Source of the DNA: Anaerolineaceae bacterium
GTDB taxonomy: Bacteria; Chloroflexota; Anaerolineae; Anaerolineales; Anaerolineaceae
Direction: 5' to 3'
Assembly: GCA_003446605.1 (NCBI GenBank)
Contig: DMDF01000061.1
Coordinates: forward strand, 1 to 25,280
Length of the DNA: 25,280 nucleotides
Below the pieces are notes generated by a model. The model was given only the letters and a program-made list of their open reading frames with translations. It had not been told where the DNA came from and searched no databases. A program made the position numbers and the translations under genes. The first letter of the stretch is position 1. Each line of letters opens with the position of its first letter. Positions 16,257 through 23,350 of the stretch are shown here, piece after piece.

Positions 16257-17318
16257 ATGAAAACATCAGGTTTTGCAGGAAAGGATTTCTTGGCGGAAAC
16301 CGATTTCACGCCACAGGAAATCAAAACGATTCTAGAGGTTGCAGAAGAGTTAAAACGACAGTATGGCATCGGCATCTATCATGACGATCTGCTGCGTGCA
16401 AAAACATTGTTCATGCTTTTCTACAACCAATCTTTACGCACCCGTAATTCTTTCGAAGCAGGCATGACCCAGCTTGGTGGTCATGCGCATTTTCTGGATC
16501 CCTCCAAGATCTATACCCCCGCATTGGAAGGTAAAGAAGTAGCCTACAGTACCGAACGTGTATCGGATGTTGCCCGTGTACTCAGCCGCATGGGGAATGC
16601 CATCGCGATCCGCTGCTATGGCGACCCTGTGGAATGGGAATACGGTGGCGCTCACAAATTGATACAGGAATTCGCGCGCTGGTCCGATATTCCAGTTCTG
16701 AATATGGAAGACGATATTTACCATCCCTTCCAGGGGTTAGCAGATATGCTGACCGTGAAAGAGGAATTCGGCGGTTTCAAGGGTGTGAATTTCACCATGT
16801 CATGGGCTTACTCCCCCAGCGTTCACAAGCCACGAGCGGTTCCCCAATCTGCTATCCTGTTCGCTACCATGCTGGGTATGAATGTTACCCTGGCACATCC
16901 CAAGGGTTTCGACCTGGCTCCCGATATTATGGATCAGTGCAAAGCCTACGCCGATGATGCTGGAGGGTCATTCAAGACCACCAATGATTTTGAGGAAGGT
17001 TTCAAGGGCGCGAACGTGGTTTACCCCAAAGCATGGGCACCTGTAACTTTATTCCAACCCCCGGTTGGTACCTATGATTTCAAGAAATCACAGGAGATCA
17101 TGGATACCTATAAGAGTTGGAAAACTACCAGCGAGCTGATGGATACCTGCGATAAAAAGGCGATCTATCTACACTGCCTGCCTGCCGATCGAGGGCTCGA
17201 GGTCAATAATGATGTCATGGATAAGACCGAAGGTCCAGGATGGCGTTCTGCTATCTTCGATGAAGCCGAAAACAGGCTTCACGTTCAAAAGGCAGTAATG
17301 AGCCTGGTAATGAAATAA
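16257..17318 (+). CDS. Knotted-type carbamoyltransferase (N-acetylornithine carbamoyltransferase/YgeW-like)
   Basis: The 353-residue protein is an aspartate/ornithine carbamoyltransferase superfamily member. Carbamoyl phosphate residues are seen in QSLRTR (58-63), HPFQ (156-159) and HCLPADR (306-312). The C-terminal DEAENRLHVQKA (335-346) is standard. The ornithine motif D-x-x-x-SMG is absent; the equivalent segment reads VVYPKAWAP (254-262). A proline-containing loop (SPSVHKPRAVPQS, 186-198) resembles the extra loop that makes the knot in N-acetylornithine and N-succinylornithine carbamoyltransferases, and YgeW-type proteins are related. It is therefore not ordinary OTCase. In this cluster it may run towards carbamoyl phosphate from an N-carbamoyl compound. 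No carbamate kinase gene is visible. AGAGG at 16244 supports the start. It is the last gene before a strong terminator. Confidence 0.85.
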   Translation: MKTSGFAGKDFLAETDFTPQEIKTILEVAEELKRQYGIGIYHDDLLRAKTLFMLFYNQSLRTRNSFEAGMTQLGGHAHFLDPSKIYTPALEGKEVAYSTERVSDVARVLSRMGNAIAIRCYGDPVEWEYGGAHKLIQEFARWSDIPVLNMEDDIYHPFQGLADMLTVKEEFGGFKGVNFTMSWAYSPSVHKPRAVPQSAILFATMLGMNVTLAHPKGFDLAPDIMDQCKAYADDAGGSFKTTNDFEEGFKGANVVYPKAWAPVTLFQPPVGTYDFKKSQEIMDTYKSWKTTSELMDTCDKKAIYLHCLPADRGLEVNNDVMDKTEGPGWRSAIFDEAENRLHVQKAVMSLVMK

Positions 17319-17350
17319 CCCAAAAACATTCCTTTTCTTCTCTACGATAA

Positions 17351-17382
17351 GGGAGAACACAGCAGGTGTTCTCCCCTTTTTT
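17351..17382 (+). terminator. Intrinsic terminator ending the catabolic operon
   Basis: GGGAGAACAC (17351-17360), loop AGCAG and the perfect complement GTGTTCTCCC (17366-17375) are followed by one C and six T. This is a textbook rho-independent terminator 32 bases after the carbamoyltransferase stop. Confidence 0.93.
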
Positions 17383-17395
17383 ATCAGCCACTATG

Positions 17396-17425
17396 TTGAT
17401 AAAAAGCAATTTCCATGTTAATAAT
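17396..17425 (+). promoter_or_regulatory. Candidate sigma-70-type promoter
   Basis: TTGATA (17396-17401) and AATAAT (17420-17425) each match the consensus at five of six positions and are 18 bases apart. They lie directly after a terminator and 26 bases before the next ATG, which supports separate transcription of the membrane-protein gene. The 133-base gap at 17319-17451 is thus explained. Confidence 0.5.
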
Positions 17426-17451
17426 AAGATATCTAAAAATGGAGAGCAGAT

Positions 17452-18477
17452 ATGAAAAAATTCTTTGGGATAGTTTTATCCCTGGTTATAGTTCCTCTCA
17501 TTCTTGTCAGTTTGGTTACAACCTCGGTCACATTTTGGGTGCTTGATCGCGAAACCACCATCAAATCATTCACCTCGGATGAATTTGTTGAACAGATTTC
17601 TTCCAATATTGCTTTTCAGGAAATAATCGAAGGCTATTTGGGTGAAATGGGGCAAACGGAATCTGCGGCATTAAGTGCATCCATTCTTGCCATCCTTCCG
17701 GAGGACTATTTCAAGACACAGATCACTTCCATGTTGAATCAGGTCTTTGATTATTTTGAAGGGAAAGCACCCACTCTTTCGCTCCAACTCGATCTCACTA
17801 CTGTTAAAAATGAACTGACCGGACCTAACCGGGAAGAGCAACTGCGTAAATTTGCGCAAGCACTGCCGATCTGCCAGGTAGAGCAGATGGTTGAAAATAA
17901 CGCAATAACCATCTGCAAACCAGATTTTATTGATGAAGATGATTTCATTGAATATTATCTCAAACCAACTCTCCCCATTTTGATGATGTTCATCCCCAAC
18001 AGCATTGTTGTTATGGAACCGAGCGATCCAATGGGTGATATTTCCAATGTTCCCCCTCTACTTCAGTCCTATATACAGCCAGGGAACATGAAAAATATGG
18101 TTTACATCCTGATCGGATTAACTGTATTGCTATGGTTCCTGACCGCTTTGATCGGTGGTAAGGATTGGAGAGAACGCTTATTATGGCTGGGGTGGACATT
18201 GATCATTCCATCTGTTGCAGTGCTCGTGATGGGTGCGCTGTTGGGAAGCGACCTCGGGGATAATCTCATCCAGCTCGGGTTGGAATATGTGAATTTCCAA
18301 TCCATCCAAAATCTACCTTTGACCACCCAAGGTATCGCGCAAATCATGAAAACTGCTTTCATGAAACCTCTGCAAACGGGTTCCATCACTATGGGGGGAT
18401 GTGCTACTGCGTTGGGCATTGGATTGATAGCCTGGGGTGCGGTAACCAGGAAAAAACAAACTACTTCCGCTTCGTAA
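17452..18477 (+). CDS. Membrane protein of unknown function with a large extracytoplasmic domain
   Basis: I do not recognise this 341-residue protein. It has an N-terminal membrane segment (about residues 4-31, possibly a signal anchor) and an acidic, mostly helical region of about 180 residues that is probably outside the membrane. That region contains C141 and C155, which could form a disulfide. Three further hydrophobic segments lie at about 216-236, 243-264 and 311-331, and the tail is short and basic (TRKKQTTSAS). GGAGAG before the ATG is a good ribosome site. Its own candidate promoter and terminators on both sides make it a single-gene unit, so its placement between the two operons need not imply a shared role. 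Confidence 0.8.
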   Translation: MKKFFGIVLSLVIVPLILVSLVTTSVTFWVLDRETTIKSFTSDEFVEQISSNIAFQEIIEGYLGEMGQTESAALSASILAILPEDYFKTQITSMLNQVFDYFEGKAPTLSLQLDLTTVKNELTGPNREEQLRKFAQALPICQVEQMVENNAITICKPDFIDEDDFIEYYLKPTLPILMMFIPNSIVVMEPSDPMGDISNVPPLLQSYIQPGNMKNMVYILIGLTVLLWFLTALIGGKDWRERLLWLGWTLIIPSVAVLVMGALLGSDLGDNLIQLGLEYVNFQSIQNLPLTTQGIAQIMKTAFMKPLQTGSITMGGCATALGIGLIAWGAVTRKKQTTSAS

Positions 18478-18480
18478 TCA

Positions 18481-18505
18481 AAAAACTCCCCCAAAGGGAG
18501 TTTTT
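18481..18505. terminator. Bidirectional intrinsic terminator between convergent units
   Basis: AAAAACTCCC (18481-18490), loop CCAAA and GGGAGTTTTT (18496-18505) form a perfect 10-bp hairpin with a T-run on both strands. It lies in the 35-base gap between the stop codons of the plus-strand membrane protein and the minus-strand hydrogenase cluster. Confidence 0.92.
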
Positions 18506-18512
18506 CTCTTTA

Positions 18513-18938
18513 TTATTTATCAAGCCTTGTGAACAAAAGCTGGCATGTTTTACAAACCAGGATATTACAGTTTTCCTGTCCTGGTTTTCCGCGCCAGTTT
18601 TTTTTGATATTCATGCAGCGGGTGTCACCGAATTCTTCTTTGAATATCCGATAGAATTCTGCAGCAAGGTCCTGGCATTCCGTATCTTCTGAGGTGCCAT
18701 CCTGTCTGCCATTTATTGCGCCGATGACCATGATCGCTCCAGCCAGCGCCCCACAAATACCCTCATTGGTGCCCCCAATGCCCCCGGCAAAAGGTGTCGC
18801 CAATCGCTGCATTTCTGGAAATATTTGCTCTGGGAAAAGCTGCATGCCCGCCCACAGCACAGCTTCAGAACAATGGTATCCCTTATCCATCAAGGAACCT
18901 GTCTGCTCGGAGATCTGTCGTAGTTTCTCTTTATCCAT
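18513..18938 (-). CDS. C_GCAxxG_C_C family putative redox protein
   Basis: The 141-residue protein matches the small cysteine-rich C_GCAxxG_C_C family. It has YHCSEAVL (C23), a glycine-rich PFAGGIGG, then GICGALAGAIMVIG (C62) in place of the GCAxxG core, and later C88, C108, C124, C129 and C132. Members are thought to bind metal or act in redox reactions, and often lie beside oxidoreductase genes; the biochemical role is not known. It is the last gene of the hydrogenase/Hdr operon, 12 bases after the polyferredoxin stop, and ends at the bidirectional terminator. The C-terminal CKTC is slightly unlike the usual ending. Confidence 0.85.
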   Translation of the reverse strand: MDKEKLRQISEQTGSLMDKGYHCSEAVLWAGMQLFPEQIFPEMQRLATPFAGGIGGTNEGICGALAGAIMVIGAINGRQDGTSEDTECQDLAAEFYRIFKEEFGDTRCMNIKKNWRGKPGQENCNILVCKTCQLLFTRLDK

Positions 18939-18950
18939 CCTGACAGACCT

Positions 18951-19913
18951 CTATTCTCCCTGCTGGTTGCCACCTTTGAGCGCCAACAAAAGATCACGGC
19001 GCTTCAACGCGCGTTTGCGATCAATCTCAACCATTTCCGCTTTTTCATCAGCCAATTCCAGCAATGCCTGCACCCAGGCGCCGCTCTTGAGCGGTTCATG
19101 GCGAACTCGCCAGCGCTCCACCCAGATGGGTAATTGCTTGCTGTTCGTTACACGGCGATGCGGGACCACCTTGGTGACACCCTGTGATTCGATCGTAACC
19201 TCATACTCTTCATACTGCGCTTCGACCGGGCAGATCTGCACACAGGCACCACATTTAATGCAGTAATAATCAGCCAGAACCAATTCGCCCTGCTCATTCA
19301 CATGCAGTGCACGGGTTGGGCAGATATCGGCACATGCCAGACAACCATCCGCACAATATTCGCGCTGCAACACCACGCTGCCCTGCCAGGGCTGCTGCAC
19401 ATGAAAAGCACCATCGCTGGCTACTTCACATTGGCGGCAACGGATGCAGTGAGCATCATCAACCTGCAGGGTTTTGGCATCCTTATCTTCAGAGATGACA
19501 TTGGTCGGACAATTATCGATGACAAAATCCTTCTTCTTCCAATCAAAGGCATCCTTCTCAAAGGTTGTGCTCTGTAAGAAAGGAGGGAATACCTCATACG
19601 TGATAACCGGGATCTCGGGTTCTCCGTTGATGGTCATTTCAATAGCATTGACCGGGCACACCTCAACACATTCACCACATAGAATGCATTTCTGTGGGTC
19701 GAGATCCACACTTTGTTTGCTAACCATTCTGCCATCTTGCAGAACCGCATCCACATGCGTGAGAGCATCTTTAGGACATACCAGTGGACCCAGCTGGCAT
19801 CCCACACAAACATCCAGATCCCAGCGCATGATGTAATGGCGGGTGACCATGGCACGCTCTAACACCATTTCGGTTCCGGTGCGCGTTTTCTGTGATAAAC
19901 CTCGTTTACTCAT
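18951..19913 (-). CDS. Polyferredoxin-like multi-[4Fe-4S] protein
   Basis: The 320-residue protein has several ferredoxin motifs. Complete CxxCxxCxxxCP sets occur at C76-C86 and C218-C228, and a CxxxCxxCxxxCP set at C187-C198. A partial CxxCxxC set at C156-C162 may take its fourth ligand from C135 (NCPTNVI). The first motif (C36, C39, C46) has glycine at 42 where the third cysteine is expected, so it could bind a [3Fe-4S] cluster or none. The C-terminal 80 residues are basic and charged, without cysteine. It lies directly downstream of the hydrogenase large subunit, so it probably carries electrons from the hydrogenase, like MvhB in methanogens. Start at ATG 19913 behind AGGAG. Confidence 0.87.
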   Translation of the reverse strand: MSKRGLSQKTRTGTEMVLERAMVTRHYIMRWDLDVCVGCQLGPLVCPKDALTHVDAVLQDGRMVSKQSVDLDPQKCILCGECVEVCPVNAIEMTINGEPEIPVITYEVFPPFLQSTTFEKDAFDWKKKDFVIDNCPTNVISEDKDAKTLQVDDAHCIRCRQCEVASDGAFHVQQPWQGSVVLQREYCADGCLACADICPTRALHVNEQGELVLADYYCIKCGACVQICPVEAQYEEYEVTIESQGVTKVVPHRRVTNSKQLPIWVERWRVRHEPLKSGAWVQALLELADEKAEMVEIDRKRALKRRDLLLALKGGNQQGE

Positions 19914-19922
19914 GGTTGGCTC

Positions 19923-21407
19923 CTAATCCCTGCGAATTTCCTGTACCAATTCACGGTTGGCATCATACACTTTCACGATCATGGGAGTTTCCCCGGGCAT
20001 GGCATGCGTTGCACAACCAAAACAGGGGTCATACGCCCTGAACGCCATCTCGATCTGATTCATGACCGGTTCATCCACCGGTTTGCCGGGTTTGATAAGA
20101 GCCTGGGCAGCTTTCTTGATGGACATATCAATGGCTGCATAATTATTGGTAGTACCTACAATCAGGTTGACGTTCTTCAGCAGCCCTTCTTTGTCTGTTA
20201 CATAGTGATGAAAAAGAGTGCCGCGTGGTGCTTCCACTGCTCCGATGCCCTCGGTGGGGGTTTCGGTCGGGATGGTGCGCACCTTGGTATCCGTAATGTG
20301 CGGGTCACGCGAGAGTTCGAGGATGCGTTCCGCAGCATACAGCATTTCGACCAGGCGCGCCCAATGCGTTGCTAGGGTAGCATGAACCGGTTTCCCGCCC
20401 AGCACCTGATAAAACTTTTCATATTCAGCCTGCGCCAGCGGAGTCGTAAAACCATCCGAAGCGTTCATGCGAGCCAGCGGGGTGGCACGATAGACACCAC
20501 TGTCCACACCGTCCACAAAACCCTTCCAACCCACCTTCTTGAGATAGGGAAATTTCAGGTAAGTCCATGGTTCGATGTGTTCAGCGAGCACATCCAGATA
20601 TTCTTCGGGTTTGAACTTTGTAAATTCATCTCCCTGCGGGTTGACTACACGGATGATTCCATCATAGAAATTGATCTTGTTGTTCTCATCCACTGTTCCC
20701 ATATAGTAGGTCTGGTGGGCATACGCATCACTGAGGATCATATCGCGATATTCACTGTTATTGAGCACTACATCCTCAAATAATTTCAGGGAAAACTGCG
20801 CGATCTCTACCGAATTGGTTGCGATCTGCTCAATACGAGCTCGTTCCGCTTCCGTAATAGGCTTGCTCATACCCCCTACAATGCCGCCCACGGAATGAAT
20901 ATAACGCCCACCAATGATGGAAGAAATTTCATGGTTCTCAGAAAGCAATTGCATCACCTGCGCGCCGATCTCCCGCCCCACCTTCTTGACCACCCCCAAG
21001 ATATTGCGCTCCGCTTTGGGTGCGGTGGGACCAACCACAAAATCAGGTCCACCCAGAACATAGAAATGGGTAGCGTGATCTGCCACGAAGAAAGAGTTGT
21101 ATTGCAGCTCTCTTAATTTTTTGGCTGTCTCGGGAATATTCACATGGTAGACTGCATCCCCAGCTTTGGCGGCTGCCATGTGATGCGCCAGAGGGCAAAC
21201 ACCGCAAATACGCTGGGTAATGCGCGGCATTTCCTCTACCGGACGCCCTTCGCAAAATTTCTCAAAACCGCGCAGCTCGGGAATGATCATATAGGCATTT
21301 TCGAGCCCGCCTTCTTCATTCAAGAAAAGGTCAATGCGCCCATGCCCTTCGAGCCGCGTAATGGGATCAATACAGATCTTGGTATTTTTCTCAATTCGTT
21401 CAGTCAC
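19923..21407 (-). CDS. mvhA: [NiFe] hydrogenase large subunit, group 3 (MvhA-like)
   Basis: The 494-residue protein holds the Ni-Fe active site. Ligand pairs are C68 and C71 in RICGVCPLAH, and C462 and C465 in DPCFGCATH near the C-terminus. Both terminal ligands are cysteine, with no selenocysteine. After H468 there is a 26-residue tail, the peptide normally removed by a hydrogenase maturation protease after metal insertion; no such protease gene is visible here. Motifs and partners (MvhG, Hdr and MvhD modules) place it with cytoplasmic group 3c, F420-non-reducing hydrogenases. There is no signal peptide in the operon. The start codon is GTG at 21407, seven to eight bases after GGGAGAA; an ATG just upstream is out of frame and quickly stops. 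Confidence 0.93.
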   Translation of the reverse strand: MTERIEKNTKICIDPITRLEGHGRIDLFLNEEGGLENAYMIIPELRGFEKFCEGRPVEEMPRITQRICGVCPLAHHMAAAKAGDAVYHVNIPETAKKLRELQYNSFFVADHATHFYVLGGPDFVVGPTAPKAERNILGVVKKVGREIGAQVMQLLSENHEISSIIGGRYIHSVGGIVGGMSKPITEAERARIEQIATNSVEIAQFSLKLFEDVVLNNSEYRDMILSDAYAHQTYYMGTVDENNKINFYDGIIRVVNPQGDEFTKFKPEEYLDVLAEHIEPWTYLKFPYLKKVGWKGFVDGVDSGVYRATPLARMNASDGFTTPLAQAEYEKFYQVLGGKPVHATLATHWARLVEMLYAAERILELSRDPHITDTKVRTIPTETPTEGIGAVEAPRGTLFHHYVTDKEGLLKNVNLIVGTTNNYAAIDMSIKKAAQALIKPGKPVDEPVMNQIEMAFRAYDPCFGCATHAMPGETPMIVKVYDANRELVQEIRRD

Positions 21408-21422
21408 TGTTCATTTCTCCCA

Positions 21423-22400
21423 TTAAGATTCTTTCCCGTATTTCAATTCATTCAAAATGGAATGTGCCATGCCAAATCGGTAGCACAACCCGGCAGGATC
21501 CACGATCGAATCCAGTATTTGCTGTAATTTTTCCGGTTCATCGGTATCGATGATGGCTCCCAACGCGCTGGCGAGTTTGGCACCCTGATCCAACACACCC
21601 TCCGGAGGTCCGTAACAACCGCGGCAAGGCATGTTGCCATCCAAACAAGGGGTGTTGCAACCAGAACGTGTGACCGGTCCATAACAGATCACACCCTGTC
21701 GCAAGAAGCAGATATTGGGATCCAACTCTACCTCATGCGGGCGTTTGAATTCCGTGATACGAACTCCGCTCATGCCTTTTTCGCGCGTGCAGACATCGCA
21801 CACCGTTTTTTCTCCGGCGCCGATCACAGAACCCTTGGGAGGCAATTTGCCCGCCAAGGCAGCCTGGAAAACCGCCCAAACCTGATCGACTACCGGCGGG
21901 CAGCCAGGCATGAAATAATCCACTTCAACCGTTTGAGCCAGCGTGCGAACTCTTGGCTGCAATGCGGGTAGTTCGATCTCCCCTTCCGGTACTTTATTGA
22001 CAGGCTGTGGTCGTGTTCCACGGCTCTCATCCAACGATGGGGCAGTATCGTAAACCCGCTCCAGCATATTTTCCAGATCGTACAAATTCGCCAATCCAGG
22101 AATACCTCCCAGATGGGAACAGGAACCAAAAGCAACCAGTATCTTGGACTTATCACGAAGCAATCTGGCAACTTTTTCGTTTTCGCTATTCCGGATGCCG
22201 CCGTTGAAGAAACAAATATCGATTTCCTTATCGGCTAGTTTTTCCACATCCTCATATTTAAAATCCATGGCAGCCGGCCAGAAGACGATATCTACCAGGT
22301 CGCCCACATCGATCAGACGCATTCCCAATTCGGTAATGGTGATCTCACAGCCGCCACAGGAAGCCGCCCAGTAAAAAGCAAGTTTCGGTTTGGTTGCCAT
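21423..22400 (-). CDS. mvhG: [NiFe] hydrogenase small subunit (MvhG-like)
   Basis: This 325-residue cysteine-rich protein has the fold of [NiFe] hydrogenase small subunits and complex I 20-kDa proteins. The proximal cluster motif is ASCGGCE near the N-terminus, with later FGSCSHLGG and MPGCPP. The C-terminal half adds cysteines for more clusters (CDVC, CNTPCLDGNMPCRGCYGPPEG). No Tat signal is present, so the enzyme is cytoplasmic. It passes electrons from the Ni-Fe site to the MvhD/Hdr modules. Start chosen at ATG 22400, seven bases from GGAGG. The ATG at 22403 is only four bases away but would also work. The start overlaps the stop codon of the preceding gene. Confidence 0.92.
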   Translation of the reverse strand: MATKPKLAFYWAASCGGCEITITELGMRLIDVGDLVDIVFWPAAMDFKYEDVEKLADKEIDICFFNGGIRNSENEKVARLLRDKSKILVAFGSCSHLGGIPGLANLYDLENMLERVYDTAPSLDESRGTRPQPVNKVPEGEIELPALQPRVRTLAQTVEVDYFMPGCPPVVDQVWAVFQAALAGKLPPKGSVIGAGEKTVCDVCTREKGMSGVRITEFKRPHEVELDPNICFLRQGVICYGPVTRSGCNTPCLDGNMPCRGCYGPPEGVLDQGAKLASALGAIIDTDEPEKLQQILDSIVDPAGLCYRFGMAHSILNELKYGKES

Positions 22401-23350
22401 CATGCCACCTCCTTTACGATCTCAAGCGAGGAAAGCATATTATCGATCTCCAAACGGATCCTGCCGCGATCTTGTGTGCCGATCTGTACAAATTTCACAC
22501 GCTGTTCGGGCAATTCCACCTGCTGGATCAGTTTATCCAGCAGCCCAATCTTGCACTGGCTGACATAGGTACCGCGCTTGAAGTGACATTCACCCGGCGC
22601 GCAGCCGCACACCAACACTCCATCGATACCGGAGGCTAAAGCCATTACCGCCATCTGCGGATCGATTCTGCCAGAACAGGGAATATGGATCACGCGTACG
22701 TTATCAGGATAGGATTCAAGAATGGATTCGTCTTCTTCCACCCGCAAACACCAATCGCAGATGAAGACGACCAGAGAAGGAGTTGTTTTCGATTTGATCG
22801 CGATCTGTGGAACGATATCCTCATTGGCTACGCCCTCGCGAGCAATGGCTCCCATCGGGCAGGCTGCCACACAAGTTCCACAACCCATGCAGCGATTCAC
22901 ATCCACTTCAGCAAAGCGATCCATCACCCCATCCACATCTTTTTCAATGAGATGGGGGGCTTCATACGGACATGCCATCACGCAGATGCCACATCCGGAA
23001 CATTTTTCTTCCTTAACAGCCACCGTATCCAGAGGAGAGGTATAGCCATTCTGAATTGCAAGCTGTTTAACAGCTGCGATGACGCTGGAAATATGGATCT
23101 CCTGCGGGCAGCCGCTGTAACACAGATCACAGGCAGAGCACATCCAGGTAGTGGGGCTGGCAAAGGCTTCTTCGCGCATATCCATCATAACCATACGCAA
23201 TAAACGACGCGGATTGTAATCCGGCTCTACCTTTTGCTGAATCATGCACTTTGACACACAGGTACCACAGGAATAGCACATTTCCACATGTTCCCCACCG
23301 GGGATAGCTCTCACTTCATCAGCAAAATTCTTTGAGGTGTTAGTTTCCAC
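22400..23350 (-). CDS. HdrC-ferredoxin-MvhD fusion protein
   Basis: The 316-residue protein joins three modules. An HdrC-like domain carries two clusters (C25, C28, C31, C35 and C71, C74, C77, C81). A two-cluster ferredoxin domain follows (C117, C120, C123, C127 and C154, C157, C160, C164). The C-terminal domain is MvhD/FlpD-like (methyl-viologen-reducing hydrogenase delta subunit), with FICDWC (C198, C201), HIPCSGRID and CGCAPGECHF. In methanogens MvhD carries electrons between hydrogenase and HdrA, and HdrC links HdrA with HdrB. The fusion would join these steps in one chain. The start is GTG at 23350 behind AGGGG. It overlaps the hdrA-mvhD stop by 11 bases and mvhG downstream. Confidence 0.88.
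   Translation of the reverse strand: METNTSKNFADEVRAIPGGEHVEMCYSCGTCVSKCMIQQKVEPDYNPRRLLRMVMMDMREEAFASPTTWMCSACDLCYSGCPQEIHISSVIAAVKQLAIQNGYTSPLDTVAVKEEKCSGCGICVMACPYEAPHLIEKDVDGVMDRFAEVDVNRCMGCGTCVAACPMGAIAREGVANEDIVPQIAIKSKTTPSLVVFICDWCLRVEEDESILESYPDNVRVIHIPCSGRIDPQMAVMALASGIDGVLVCGCAPGECHFKRGTYVSQCKIGLLDKLIQQVELPEQRVKFVQIGTQDRGRIRLEIDNMLSSLEIVKEVA
22408..22412 (-). promoter_or_regulatory. Ribosome binding site of mvhG
   Basis: GGAGG on the minus strand lies inside the last codons of the hdrC-mvhD fusion, seven bases before ATG 22400. The overlapping stop and start (TGATG) indicate translational coupling of the two subunits. Confidence 0.65.

Noticed and set aside
18694..19266. Plus-strand open frame of 190 codons
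   Set aside because: It is antisense to the C_GCAxxG protein and polyferredoxin, rich in Ser/Pro/Thr as expected of a shadow frame, and has no matching motif.
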